64,000 bases of DNA from Acanthornis magna (GCA_036785705.1 JAWUZG010000056.1:10588501-10652500); one strand, 5' to 3'; shown: positions 23,601 to 36,239, counted from the first letter of the stretch. Program-made: numbers and translations. Notes: a model not told the origin generated them from the letters alone.

Positions 23601-26004
23601 ACTGAGTGAAAGCTGAGCTGGCTTCTATTTTATCCTGTTGTGTGTCTGTTTGATTGCTTCACAAGTGATTGTTAAATCAGCTTTATAGGGAAGCCAGGGC
23701 TAATTTTTCCAAATTTCTGCAGGATAATCCCCTGGGGCATTATGGTAACCTGGCAAGCAGGGTGTTCACATGGGCAATGAGAGAATTTTCCATCTAGTTT
23801 CAGTGGTCTCAAAGCCACATTAGAGTAAATATAGTAACTGAGGTATAATATTGCCAAAGAAAGGGCAGTTTCAAGGAGTAGATTGCACACCATTAAAGGA
23901 GTAAAAAAAAAATTGCAAGAGTAGGACATAAGTATCCAATATAGTAAGTGCAAGGTATGTGTTACTCAGTAGCTGGAGGCTGGACTAATTATCTGTAACA
24001 AACCCTTGGAACTGTGCAGTTATAAGCATCAGGTGTTTGGCACGTGGAGCTCAATTTTCCACCTCAAAATCACCTCAGTGTTTTTTAAAGCTAGAAAAGA
24101 CCTCTATAGTCCTGTTCGTGCCTTTGTTTTATCAAAGAACACTCATATATTCAGCCTAACATCTGATGTTTAACTTCATTTTCAGTATCAGTTGTTCTCT
24201 CTCAGTCCTTGGCCAAGCCTCATAGTTCCCAGTTCATTGTCAGGAGAGGTGAGATATAAAAGTAATGCAACTGATGTGTCCTATATATACTGACTTTTAG
24301 TGACTCCCCCAGTTGCTCAAAAGCTTTTCTCTCCAGGGCCCTCGTATGAACATGACCTTCTACAATGCTAAATATTAAAACAACTGTTTTAAGCTTCATG
24401 TTTTAGTTTTAAAAGCAAAGGAACAAAGTGGCAGTGGGGGCCAGCTGGCAGGCTTGCATAGCAATGCGCAAACCTTTCCCCTTTAGACACACCAGAATTT
24501 AAATTTGCACTTAAATCACGAGTCAGGATGAATTTAAGCCTGTCCAAGAACTCATTTATGCACATCACAAAACCACCGCACAAATTGGTACGGTACTTTT
24601 CATTTGGCAGTCATTCCTCCCGAGACATCCAGGACAGAAATAGCAAGGGTACTGCAGGCCAGATATTTGCTGGCAAAGCTGCCTGTGGTAGAAAACTTGT
24701 TCAGCACCTGCCTGTTTGTGCTCTGCCTGGCTGCCATCGCCTGCAATACACTACCACATTTATAATAACTGGAATTGGCTGCGTTATTTCAGAAAAATTC
24801 TGGGTTTTGTTGTTTAATCTGAGCTAAAATTTTAGGCACAGTTTAAAGTGAGTGAGAAGATAGGAAAGGACAGCAGGTCTGAGCAGAATCCCTGTTTTCA
24901 GAAACTTGTGATTTCTTGGGACACAAGCATGGATTTGGGTGTGCCAAGCAGGGCACTTGTTCCCCTTTACCAACTGAACAAATCTGAGTTAAGGTTGACA
25001 GGTCACCTGTGGGTGTGGAGATCTTGGAATTCAACAACTCATATCTTACCCAGATTTTAAAAACTGGAATATTTGTTAATCAGCCTCTTTACTTCTGTTT
25101 GCCCAAGTTCCTGCTTGATGGTAATCCCAACGACTTCGAGTGAACTGTCTGCTGTCAGGAAGAAAGGTGAATTGTCGATTAAAAGTAAAAATTGGAAAGT
25201 AGGTCAGGATGATCTTAAATCCTCTCAAAGTCACCTGGTCAGTGCTGGGAGACAGATCTTTGTAGCCTCATGAAAGAAATCTTCAGTGCCGGTTTCTTTT
25301 TGAGAGACCCTGAAGAAAGGGACTCTTTGTGCTACATGAAGACTCTGTGATATTCATCCTTCATGTGAAATACCTAAAATTGTTTTGTCCATGGCACTGA
25401 AGAGCATGTAGGAAAGAATCAGGTTCTACCTAGTGATTTTTAATTTATTTTTTTTTTTGAGCATTGTCATTGAATGCTGCCTGGATAATTGACGGGATGG
25501 CTGAGAGTCTCCTTTTTACATATGCTCTGACACACTGGTGTGCTTTACCTTCTTGAGAGCTAAAAAAGCTCCAGGAATTCCTCTTGTTGGCACTGATGGT
25601 AACATGTCACTGGCAAAACTATTAAACCCTGCCTTGTAGAAATGCTTTAAACAAGTGTAGAATACTTTAGAAATGGAGAAGCCTGCAGCCAGTATTGATT
25701 ACTGTACCAGCAAAATCTCTTTACTAACCTGTGCCTAGGATCTGTTGCATCTAAGTTGCAATCCTTTAATTCTTTAAGGCTTTGCATCTCTCAGCAAATC
25801 TACCCTTGCAAAGTCTAACAGAATTGATTGGATATTCTTCATCCTATTTTTCAGTATGTGTACAATCTGTAAGCAATTTTAATGTGTATTAAAACAAGAA
25901 ACATGATCCATTTCAGAGAGGAAAATTTTTTTTTACAGCAGCTTCCTTTGAAACTTTATTGAAACATAGAGTTACAATTAAAGAGACAAAAGACCGGGGA
26001 AAGA
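20641..26004. other. Non-coding DNA with a GC-richer patch
   Basis: About 5.4 kb without a supportable gene. Around 21480-21960 the GC content rises and several short open frames overlap on both strands, as happens by composition. A weak CR1-like phrase near 24090-24120 is too short to call. The rest is unique AT-leaning sequence. Confidence 0.5.
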
Positions 26005-26143
26005 ATCATAGAATAGAACAAAACCATAGAATATGCTGCATTGGAAGGGACCCATCAGGATCATCGAGTCCAACTCCTGGTCATGCACAGGACAGTCCCA
26101 TCGCGTTCCTGAGAGCATTGTCCAAACACTTCTGAACTCGGAA
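26005..26143 (-). mobile_element. CR1 LINE 3' end, 5'-truncated, minus orientation
   Basis: The plus strand shows the reverse complement of the CR1 3' terminus. It starts with GAATCATAGAATAGAA (derived from the terminal ATTCTATG-type 8-bp repeats, here partly duplicated again at 26026-26033), then TTGGAAGGGACCC, GGATCATCGAGTCCAACTCC, a TGCACAGGACAG segment and GAGAGCATTGTCCAAACACT. The homology stops near 26143, the usual 5' truncation. The short element, high match to the songbird-type CR1 tail and modest decay suggest a younger insertion than the copies at 12.1 and 28.3 kb. Confidence 0.93.
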
Positions 26144-28339
26144 ATGATGTGCACAAACTAAAATTGTAAATATCCCTAGAACCGCTCTTCTTTTTCCATC
26201 CTCTGTGCATTAGAACTGTTTTGTGCTCAATCCAGAGCTCTCCTGTCATGAAAGAAATGAGCAGTTTTTCTGGGCTATGTCCACACTGTTCCCTGGGAGT
26301 CAACCTGATGTTACCTCTAAAAGGCCTTACTTTCCCCGGGATCGCTTTGGTCCAATTCTGTTAATCTGTGTGAGTCCCTCTGCTCTAATTGGAGCAGGCT
26401 TTTAACATGGGTGAGCAGTGGAGATCCTGCTCTTTATCATACTTGGGAATTACTGCACTAGTAACCTGCTCCAGCAAGACTAGAAGATTTTAGCTATAAT
26501 TACTGCATGAAAGGCTGTAATTTGTAAAGGCATATTGTCACACAGCTGGGGGAATACTCCCCCCAGCTGGACGCTCACCAGGCTGCTCTGGTTGCCTCCT
26601 GCCACACAGCCTCTGGGTGTTTTATGATTCCTGCTGAAAACCAGGAAAGGTGGGCACTGCAGCTTCCCCAGTGTGCTCACAGGTCACAGGCTGCCTATTC
26701 ATTTAAATAAAAATGGGCCCTCTTCGCTCAGCTGCCATAATCCTCTTAAGACAGCACTCATCTCCAGCCTCTGCTATCTCAGGTTGGAAAAAGATGCACT
26801 TTGTGGAGGAGTTCTGCAAGTTTAAAATTCAGATTACCTGAGTCGTTAGGGTTAAAAAAGCCAATTCCTTTCCATGTTAGTTACACAAAAAGTAAATGTT
26901 TCAAGACAGACTAGTAAATCTTTGTGCATATTTATTTATTTTTTAAATTTTTTAAAAAATTTGTTTTGTTTTGTTCTGTTTTGCTTTTCCAGACCATAGT
27001 GGTGTGCACTCAGGGTTTCCTGTCAGGGTTGCCTGAAGAACCAAGGGGTCCCTCCTCTGCCTGTGTTTTCCTTTCTGTATCATGAACTGTCTTCTAGTAC
27101 ACAGCTACTTGCTCAATTTTGCCTCTGGTCTACTCTCAGTTTCCTCAGCAGCTGATATGGGATCCTGCCTTGTAACTTTTAGTTTGTTTCATTAAGTGAG
27201 CTTTTGTGCCAGCAAAAGTCAATGGAATCTCTTGGTGCCTTCCCAGGGAGTGGGATTGCAGACTCTCTGTGTAGAGATAGCTGGTACTTTATGGAAATGT
27301 CTGTTGAGTTATGAACTAAAAATATTGTAATTTTTGTTCATATAACTGTTTATTTCCATGGAGTAGATTAATGGCTTGTTTGTTTTATACTCAGATTTAT
27401 ATAATGGTTTATTTTCTGTAGAGAGAATGTTTCACTAGAACTCTTGGGTAGGAACATTGTACAAGGTAACTGATTTTTGTAATAGAAATACCTTTCTCAA
27501 AAGTGGTAACAATGTCTTACAGTCTTTGCACTTAGCTGTAGTGTGATGTGATACAGATTTTATAGAAAGACTTCAAAGAGTTTCCATATCTGAATCACAT
27601 AGATGGGTATTTCAGACAAACATTTTTCTAGCATGTGAACACAGATGGAGAATTCTTGTTTTGTTTTCTTGGTTATAAAGGGAAATTAATTCTCTTACCA
27701 GTAAATGATTGCAAGAAGCTTATTCATGCTGTGGTTTGAGAAAGCACATGGAAAATATGCCAGGGATGGAATTGCAGCCTTGCTTTGAGTCCTGTAGCAT
27801 ATTTGGGTTAAGGGGTTCACCTGTAAGATTCCAGTACAAGAACAGCGAACATGAAAAGAGAGAGGGGAAGATAGATGAAGTGTAAACAGGAGAAGAGATG
27901 GTCTTTGAGGGTCTTTTGAAGATGTCTGCCTTGACTGGTTCTCCCAGGTCTAGGTTAAGCTGAATTTTTTCTCCTTTCTGATCTTTCCACTGAGACATTA
28001 AGATGTCATTGTAAGTTCTGAATTATAATTTAGGAATTTCTTCTCGTTGGCTGGTCTGCTTTCTATTTCTGTCTCAGGATAGAATGATGCAATTCTTTCC
28101 TTCCTGGTGCATGACTTAGAATATACAGAATTCACACTGCTCTTCAGGGACATCTGTATTGATGCAATTGGTATAAAAACAACAAATGTGCCAGGTACCT
28201 GTTGGTGTTCTCTACTCTTGTATCTCACTGCAAGCTAAGTTGAGGATCTTCTTCCTGAAGGTACTTAGGTAGCTTTGAGAAATGAATTTCTCCAGTCATG
28301 CTCAGATCCAGATGTCTGTTTATTCCAGTTCAAGCAAAC
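26144..28339. other. Non-coding DNA
   Basis: About 2.2 kb. A T-rich, slightly repetitive piece (TTTTGTTTTGTTCTGTTTTG type) lies at 26940-26990. Several short minus-strand frames between 27720 and 28228 show no domain. No exon or repeat family is supported. Confidence 0.5.
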
Positions 28340-28690
28340 TGAAAGCATTTGGTTTGTGTAGTTTGGAGGTGAAGAAGGCTGAGAAGATGTGGGCAAAAAA
28401 GCTGCTGTTTGGAGGAAGAGAATAATCTGGTTTTTCATGTTTTCTTGGGACAGGAAAAGAACTGATGAGCTTAAATTAAAGCAAAAGAGATGAGGAGTCA
28501 GATAGGAGGGGGACCTCTGCAATTGTTCAGGATAATTTGTCACTGGAATAGATTGCTTGGGGCTGCTGTGGAATCCCTTCAGATTTGTGAGATTGTCCTT
28601 GACAGACATCTGCCAGGAGTGCCAAAGGTGCTGATGCTGTGCCTGGGAGAAGGAAGGTGAACTCAGGGACTGCTTGAGCACCTTCTTCTC
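28340..28690 (+). mobile_element. Ancient CR1 LINE 3' fragment, plus orientation
   Basis: The plus strand follows the CR1 consensus order. First comes a TTTGTGTAGTTTGGAG block next to GAAGAAGGCTGAGAAG (usually TTTGTTTAGCCTGGA and AAGAAGGCTGAGAGGGG) at 28350-28385. A GACAGGAAAAGAACTGATGAGCTTAAATT block follows at 28450-28480, then CACTGGAATAGATTGCTTGGG with TGTGGAATC at 28541-28575, and GACAGACATCTGCCAGG at 28601-28617. The tail resembles the GGGACTGGACTAGATGACCTCTTGAGGTCCC region in mutated form to about 28690. This is the C-terminal ORF2 and 3' UTR of an old CR1 type; divergence is high. Confidence 0.85.
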
Positions 28691-29623
28691 CTGTTTTTTT
28701 TTATATGCATCTTTGTATTTTCCTTCTCACACTGCTGCTTTCTGTTACTCCCTGCTCATTAAAAAAAAAAAAAAAACAAACCAAAACTTAGTTAAAATGT
28801 TTGTTTGATACCTACTTCAATCAAACAGCAGGAAAACAAATATCATGTCTGGTTTTGTGACAGAAGGAAAGTGAGTCTGAGACAGATTTTGCTACAGAGA
28901 CCAGCTTCAGGGCTACCACAATTTTTAAAACATCTGTTTCGCTGTGGTGTAGCAGGAAGCAGCTTCTATTACACTTTATCAGCAAAAATTCAAATCCCTA
29001 AGTGACAGGGCAAGCTTAGAAGGAAAAACAGCTGTTGACGAGACTGTGGCGCGCGTGCTGTGGGCCTCAGCAAAATAAAACTTAATAGGAAGGGAAAGCA
29101 AAGCATCTTTTCATTCAGCTTTGAGGAAAAATTTACACGGTCCCCGATTATGGAACGGATTTATTCAGCAGTTTGTGGGACGTGTCAGTCCCAGCCCTGC
29201 TCCACACGCTGCCGGCAGCTGTCAGAGCCCCTGCGCAAGCAGTGCACTCCCCAGGGCTCCCAGGCAAGGCTGGGCTCAGGGCAGCACATGTGTCACTGGG
29301 CAGTGATTCCGCTTGCATAATTCATTTCTGTCAGATAAAACAGGTTTTGGTGGCTGCGGTCGCCTCTGTGATTGTAATTGTACAGGTTTCATTAGAGCAC
29401 CAGGGCTGCAAGAAAGGAAAAGGTAGAGGATGGAGGTATAGACACACTCTCTAAATTCCTGGTGCTCAAGTGCTGAGCATTAGTTCTGTAGTAATTTTGC
29501 CTGTTTTGCTCGATTTTCGGTTTGAAAGGAGTTTTTTGTTTGAGGTTTTTGCCTGCATTCAGATCAAGAAGGACATCTTAAGGGGGGACTACTGCTTTTG
29601 GAGAAAAGACCCAATAAATCATC
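28691..29623. other. Non-coding DNA including a 16-base A run and a GC-rich patch
   Basis: A poly-A run occupies 28761-28776. The patch 29150-29330 is GC-richer (for example CCGGCAGCTGTCAG and GGGCTCAGGGCAGC) and holds overlapping short frames on the plus strand, none with a recognisable domain. Confidence 0.5.
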
Positions 29624-29684
29624 TTTCTCTCTCTCTCTCTCTTTTTTTTTTTTTTTTTTTTTTTTTCCTGGTGTGTGTGTGTGT
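29624..29684. repeat. Compound microsatellite (TC)n-T25-(TG)n
   Basis: About 18 bases of TC repeat, then an uninterrupted run of 25 T, then (after CCTGG) about 15 bases of TG repeat. This pyrimidine-rich to alternating purine-pyrimidine transition is a common unstable simple sequence. Confidence 0.9.
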
Positions 29685-30020
29685 CAGATCTTAGGCTACA
29701 CATTGACTTTGAAGTGGAACATAACCAAGATTTGTTGCACTGAAAGATGTGATGTTAAAGCATCCTAATTACTTAGACACGTCTTAGGTCTTCTCCTAGG
29801 AAATGGTGGGGGGAAAAAAATGTGATGGTTATTTAAAAACAAACAAAGCTGGAATTCTTGCTACAAGCAGGGCATTTATTGTCAGTAGTATCTAGAGGGA
29901 TATTAGAAAGAGGACTGCATCATAACATCCACTTCACTCCTTTGAGTTCCTCATTGAATGTTTGAATAACAAATATTCTTTTGAGACACAGTAACTTACT
30001 TAAAAAGCATAGGCATTAAA
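29685..30020. other. Non-coding DNA
   Basis: Nothing beyond unique AT-rich sequence is visible. Confidence 0.4.
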
Positions 30021-30120
30021 TGGCAAAAAACCCCTCAAACTACCCAACCAAATATATCAAAGAGAAAGACCCAAAACACTCAACACCAAATAACAACCAA
30101 ATAAACAAAACACCCCAAAG
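30021..30120. repeat. A/C-rich, almost G-free tract
   Basis: About 100 bases made almost entirely of A and C on the plus strand (units such as CCAAA, ACAAC and ACACC), with only a few T and G. It is irregular low-complexity DNA without a fixed repeat period. Confidence 0.8.
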
Positions 30121-31936
30121 TTATTAACTGATATGGCTACAAACCTTGTATTGCAAGGATGTATAAAATGCCCCAAATTTGGTGAGGCGTCTGTGTGCTG
30201 TTAATGAGCTAAGTGAGCTAAAAGGTAAACAGGATGTGCCTCATTTCCCCTGATGAGCTTTTCTGTACAGGATCCTGGAATTTGCCTTCAGGTGAAATGT
30301 CAGAGATTGTACTTTCCCTTGGGAGAGCCAGTTCTAATTAAGCAGTATCCAGACAAAATAATCTCTTTGTTCTGCCCTTACAGAGAAACCCTTGAATACC
30401 AATTTCAGTGCTGTATCACTGCTGAGGACATTGGCAGTGGCACCTCACCTGTGCATCTCTGAGCTCTGCACCGTTAGTTACCATGGGATGTAGGAACCAG
30501 TGTAAAAATGGTTTCCACAAAATCAGCAAAGTGAGTGAACAGTAGCTGAATCTCATTACACTGTCTTTACTTTCAATTTAGACAAGGCGCAAATAATGAG
30601 AATTTGTTAATTAAGTAGTGTGCTGGTAATTTTTTTTTAACCTCATGAGGTAAATGGCACACACAAAACAGTGAAAGTTATCCTAACGGGCATATGGAAA
30701 ATCCATCCAAACAACACAGGCTTTCATTTTTGCAATAGAAGAAATTCCTTTAATTAGATGAGAGTTGTAGCTGCTTAACCTGAATTATATATGGAATATT
30801 TTCCTAAACATTGATGATGCAGAGTGTGGCGCAGCACACTGAAAAGCCTTTGTATAATTTTGTATGATGGTAAATGGACTTAAGATTGTGCAAGGATGCA
30901 AGATTTGAATTTCCTATATGTGTTTGCACATCCAGATTCCAAGAACATTCAACATGCAGTTTTTAAGTACACTAAAAACAGAAGCAAGATTAATTTTGGG
31001 GGTGTCTTTGGGCTTTGTAGTTCCTTTCAATGCTTTTTTTTTTTTTTTTTTGAGGTGAGCTATTATGGTAAAGGATGGCCTTAGTAGCCACAGTCGTACA
31101 TTTATTGGGTGAGGCTGATCTTCTTGGAGCACATGTCTTGGGATAAGTTTGTGAGATACTGTACAGTGAGTGTGATTGCATATAAACCTGCCTTCCTTCT
31201 CAAGAACAATGTTGGAGAGGGATACAGAGCATGGAACTGGCACCAAAGGGAGATTTACTGATTTGTGGCTTACCTTTTGCTCTGTCTGCAGTGGTATGCT
31301 TGAAGCAGTGATTCACTCTAGTAATGTTATTTTTCAGAGAGTTGTTTGAAACTTACCCTGCAGTTAGTACCCAAGTGCTGTTCCATTCCCTCAGTTTTTG
31401 GTGCAAGTTCCAGCTCAAATGAATTCCCAGAATCTAACATGTAAATTATTCAGACACATTTAATTTCAGCCCTTTTTTTGTAACTCAGTTGCCATTTTTT
31501 TCATAACCAGTAGAAGTGTATAGTCCAAAGCATTGTTTTAATTTTATGAGGAAGATACTTCTGATCTATTTTGATTTGAGACTTATTTTACTAATGAACC
31601 TTTTGTTTACACTGTGAGATCAATTGCATGCAATTATTTATCAATGTGATCACAAAGTGGAAAAAAGATTTCAAAAACATCTAGTAGTACTTGGTTGTCC
31701 AACTTTTGAGATAGGACTTTTGAGATTTTGAAGGACTGATTTCAAAGCCAATTGAGATTTGCTTCTGAAAATGGGATTTCTGTGGAACCTCAGACGTTTA
31801 TCATGATTATTAAATGTTCGTTACTAAGAAATTATTGAATTCAAATGTAAAAATGGGGACACTATTTTCTCTTGTAATGGATCAACACATCATGTGTTTG
31901 ATCTGAAGAAATTCTCCTTGAGTAATCCTCTTGTAA
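30121..31936. other. Non-coding DNA with one T18 run
   Basis: No gene is supported. A T run of 18 bases lies at 31034-31051. The remaining sequence is unique and AT-rich. Confidence 0.5.
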
Positions 31937-32191
31937 TCACAACTGACGATGCATGGTGGGTGACGGCGTATTTCTGTCTTCAGCAATCAGGTCGTGGCCA
32001 TCAGAAAGCACATAAAACTGCAGGTCATCATCTTGAGGTGTAAAATTTATCAACCCTCTGCCAGGCCTGCAGCCTTCCAGGTGTTCAATTTCCTTGTCAT
32101 TGTCTGATTTAGCAATGCAGACAGCTTTGTTGTGTGGGTTACAGTGAGGTGTCCTGCGAAAAGCACAGGAGAAATGCTCTCCAGCAGCCAT
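31937..32191 (-). other. Coding-like open frame of 84 codons, unrecognised
   Basis: From an ATG at 32189-32191 to a TGA at 31937-31939, the frame is rich in charged residues and lacks the leucine/serine bias of chance frames. It has segments such as KSDNDKEIEHLEG and TPQDDDLQFYVLSDGHDL, plus HC and RRTPHC near the start. The DNA also keeps several CpGs (near 31947, 31964, 31992 and 32157). I recognise no family, membrane segment or signal peptide. It could be an exon of a small gene, a processed pseudogene that happens to stay open, or a conserved non-coding element with a chance frame. No clear splice sites or poly(A) signal were found. Confidence 0.2.
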
Positions 32192-33016
32192 TGTGAGAGT
32201 TGAAAATATTCCTTAAAATGCCCCCAGAAATGACAGAAAACTCGAAGCTGAAGCAGAGCAAGATGTTAATTTGGTGAGCATTCCTCCTTTTGGCTTGAGG
32301 AAGATGACTTGGCAAATATATCAGCTTCAGGCTTTGTTCTCTGCTCTTTTTCCATTGTCAGCCACACAGTAATGCCAACGAAGAGCTGAAAAGCCACTTG
32401 GAGTAATATTAGCTAATGTGATGTTGGCAGAGTGAGAAATCACCACTGTTCTGCTGGCAAAGGACATTTGTTTTACTTCCTTTTATTGCATCTGAAGTCT
32501 CACTTTGAGAAACAAACTGAGTTATCACTGCAGGAATCAAACGAGCTGAGATGCAGGAGAGACATTACCTCTCTGGTTCAGGCATATGTCACCTGCACGC
32601 GCTGGTGGAGACCTTCAGAGCTGCTTTTGGACCATTTATGTGCTTTCCAATAACACTTCCTTTTTAAGCAGAGTGAGCAATTTGTAATCTATTTCTTGTC
32701 TGTATCCAGAAGACTCTTTTGCACTTTACTGTAATTCACCGCTCCTCCATTTTTTGGTGTAAATATTTGAGGTTGATTTGTTTAATTTCTTTTTTTCTCA
32801 AGTGTGGACATTGTTGTAAATTCAGGTTTGAGAGAGAGTTAATTAGACTTTGTGGTGGATTGCTTTATTGATTGCACAGACCATTCACTCTGCAAAACTG
32901 AAAACATTCATAAGCATGATTTAGTGCCATAAGGATGATTAGTAATCTTGAAAGGATATCTTCTAACCTTAAAGGTGACATAAATAATTCACAGACCTGT
33001 GAGCTGCAATAGAGGT
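32192..33016. other. Non-coding DNA
   Basis: No repeat or exon is supported; the open frames on the plus strand here (for example 32432-32653) show no motif. Confidence 0.4.
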
Positions 33017-33139
33017 ACCCCTCTCCCACCCCCCCAAAAAACCCTCGAAAACCAACTAACAAAACGAACAAACTAAAAACCAGCCCAAACCCAACCAACC
33101 AACAGAAAACCCCACAAACACCTCACGAACAACAACAAT
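33017..33139. repeat. Second A/C-rich, G-poor tract
   Basis: After a C-rich start (33025-33036), about 110 bases follow in which the plus strand is nearly all A and C, with recurrent CCAA, AACAAAC, CCAACC and ACAAC. It resembles the tract at 30021-30120 in base composition and orientation but is not an obvious copy of it. Confidence 0.8.
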
Positions 33140-36100
33140 GGAATACCCACCTGGAGGACTGATGAGATTAAGAAACATTGTGAGTTTGGTGTTTACTTTA
33201 TTTTTAAGGTTTTTTTGGGGGCTTTTTTTCCCTAGTGGTTGAAATTTACAGGTGACATTCATGGAATATGGCTAATACAGTTAAAATAAATGTGTAGACA
33301 AATGAATAGGGATTACCAGCTGGCTAAAATCAGAGTTTGCTTAAGCTCAAGGTTGTGTCGATTACAAGAGAATGACAAGCATGCATTATCATCTTCATGT
33401 CTGAGATAAAGAGGATTTAGTTTAAATTCAAATGCATGAAGGAGATTGGGAGTTGCTTGTGTCAGAGAGGAAAGAACCTGACAGAGGTTCCTGTCTGTTG
33501 TGTATCAGAAACAGAAAGCTCAAGGTGAGTGTGAATACTGGAAATATAGGCTCAGCCCAGGACCTTATTTGAAGTGTTAGGACCATTGTGGATTTTTTGC
33601 AAATCAGAGAAAACTAAACTTCCAGGAATGCTGGCACATAGTGAAATAAATTACTGTACTATAGCTGACACTCAAAAATCATGTCAATGGATCCAAAGGA
33701 ATTTCTTCCTTATGCCGCAAGTGTCTGGGCTATAGGTTCAGTCTTCACTCGTGCAGTGAGGAAAATAAGTTATTTTGTTTATTTTGTTTAGGTGGTGCAG
33801 AAACAACAACAGCAAACCCCTTTAAATAATTGTTTAGATAATATCGTTCATTTAAAATTCACTGCTGCTAATTAAATTGTAGGTCTAACAAGCTAGGAGG
33901 TAAATTTTGGCAACATACTAAACCACAACTATTATTAATGTAATTAAATTTAGTTATCTGCGTAGATGAGCGGAATGGTGTATTTAGTATAGCAGGAGCA
34001 CATAGCTTAAGCAGTGTGGTGTAATGGAGTATAACACCAGAAAAAGTCATCCCTTTTTCCCTTGAGCAAAACAGCAGCAGGAGGAGAGGGTGCCTCAAAG
34101 GCACACTTTGCAGCATTAGAACAGAAATTACTGATTGATAACAGAGGAAACTTAATACCCTTATTCTGATTTACTATCTTTGTAGTAAAGCCAAGCCCTT
34201 AGAAACAGTAAATTATCATTTCAATAAAAAATATTTAGATGACAGCTGTAAGCCTTCATCATTTCTGCACATATGTTAGAGAACTCTTTTGTTGTTTCAG
34301 TATGTGTGAAGTTAAGGAAGTTAAGATGAACAAGTAAGAACAGACCTGACATCCCCAAAGTTACTATCAGCAAAAGACTGGAAAGACAAGACAGGTTGTT
34401 AGGTCTCAGCTCCCCCCAAGTTTAACTGAACATGGTGTGAATTATTGGTGAATTATTGTGCCTCAGTTGGTTCTGCTCTTGTGCCTCAGAGCATGTGTGG
34501 GTAAGCAGTAGCTGAGACTTGCTGAAGAGAGGGGGAAAACCCTACTTTCTTTGCTGGACTAATAATAAAATCTGGTTTTTAATCAAGGTTTCAAATATGT
34601 CTAGGCTGTGATACTCTGGTTAACAGTTTTGCAGAAAGTTAGGCTTCTTTTGCACTGTCCAAAGCTGGTGGATTGATGAGAATTTCCCATTCCTGGTGCT
34701 GGAGTCCTTAATCACCTGTGCCACACGTGGCCAGCACATTGCAGCAATCTCTGCTGGATCAGCTGGCTGAAGCAAGCTAAACATTGTCAGCATCCTGGAG
34801 GCACTTTATTGATCCTGGAACCAGCCTGCATCTTTCCCACTCCTCAGGTGGCTTTTCAGCTGCTGCATGTTGGTGCTTGCTGTGTGCTGCTGCTGTGGTT
34901 GGCTTCAGCTGGAAACAGCTGGCGAGGATTACCTTCCTCTAGGCTGTCACGCTGGCTTTTACAACTGATTTTTGGCAGGGTGAAGGATTGAGCTACATTC
35001 TGCAGCTAGGGAAGATGCTGACATGGCTAATTCCCATCCTTTTGTGGCTTTGCAAACTCACTGCCAAATGGCTGCAGTTCTGAAGAGCTGCAGTGTATAC
35101 AGAGGAAATGGTTCTCCTCGAGCCTACGGGTTGCTGGGGATTTAAAGGAGGTTTTCCAGGGATCGTAGGCTTCTATTGGGCAGTGTTTGAATACAGGTTC
35201 TGTTTTGAACTTATGGTTTATTGTATGTATTTTCATCAGATGTGTTAGGAACAGATGTTCCTTTGGGAAAACAAGCCTGTCCCTTGACAATAATTTTTTT
35301 TTCTTTGGTTTATGTGTTTGGAATTAAGGCCTATTCTGCCCTACCAAAAATACTGTTTGGCAGGGCTCTCACACTGCCTCCTTTATTAGCAGTGAAGTAC
35401 TAACACACTGTAAACAATTTCAAGCAAGTTGAAGAGCAGGACAATGCCACCCACATGTGCTGTAAAATGAAAAATCCCAAAGCAGGAATTGGGCAACTTC
35501 CTATGGAAGTGACTGTGCATTCTCAATATGCCTCATGTATTCTCCACACGGATTGAGAGGTGATGTTTATACACACTCAGTTGCTGATTTATTCATAATA
35601 TTTTGAGTTATTTATCCTTGGCTTCATACACACTGTATTTTTAGGTATTTTTATTGCAAAGCTGAAAAAACAATATTCTGAGATTTACAATATGTATTTT
35701 TTAACTGTTAACTCTATTAAACTCTGTCCCTTTGTTTGCTTTCTCCAAATTTATTTTGTACAAATAAATGTAAGGGAAGGTCTTGTTTACTTTGACAACA
35801 ATTTCAACAGTATTATATAACAGATATATTTGTGACAGTAAATTTGAAATATATAATTGAGAATAATCATAATGGAGATGAAGGTTTTGCTTATCCTCTG
35901 GGGAAGCCTGTAACATACCATGCTCCTTTGAGTCCGGCCAGAATAGTTGGGAATTTGGATATTAAATGCTGCAATGCACCATGTACAAGGATTATTTATG
36001 GAATGGTTCACAAGTAATATTTAATGATACTTTTGAAAAAAATCATTCAACCTGCCTGAAAAGGCAGCAATGTATCAGTGCAGGTTTTGCTTTGACTGTG

Positions 36101-36239
36101 AGCTATTTTTTGACTGTATGGCCTCATAGGCAAAGCAGTGCAGAAGGTATCTGTATATTAATGCATGAAAACCAAATGCTTGGGAGGAAACCTCTGAGTG
36201 TGCAAACCGTCTTTTTTGGAAACTTCTAACAATGTGCAA
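33140..36239. other. Non-coding DNA
   Basis: About 3.1 kb of unique AT-rich sequence. Short direct repeats occur, such as two copies of TTATTTTGT near 33770 and GTGAATTATTG twice near 34436. No exon or transposon is recognised. Confidence 0.45.

Noticed and set aside
24085..24130. CR1-like phrase GAAAAGACCTCTATAG
   Set aside because: Only about a dozen bases match and the flanks do not continue along the CR1 consensus.
28265..28681. 138-codon open frame on the minus strand
   Set aside because: It is antisense to the CR1 fragment at 28340-28690 and has a low-complexity S/Q/P-rich composition.
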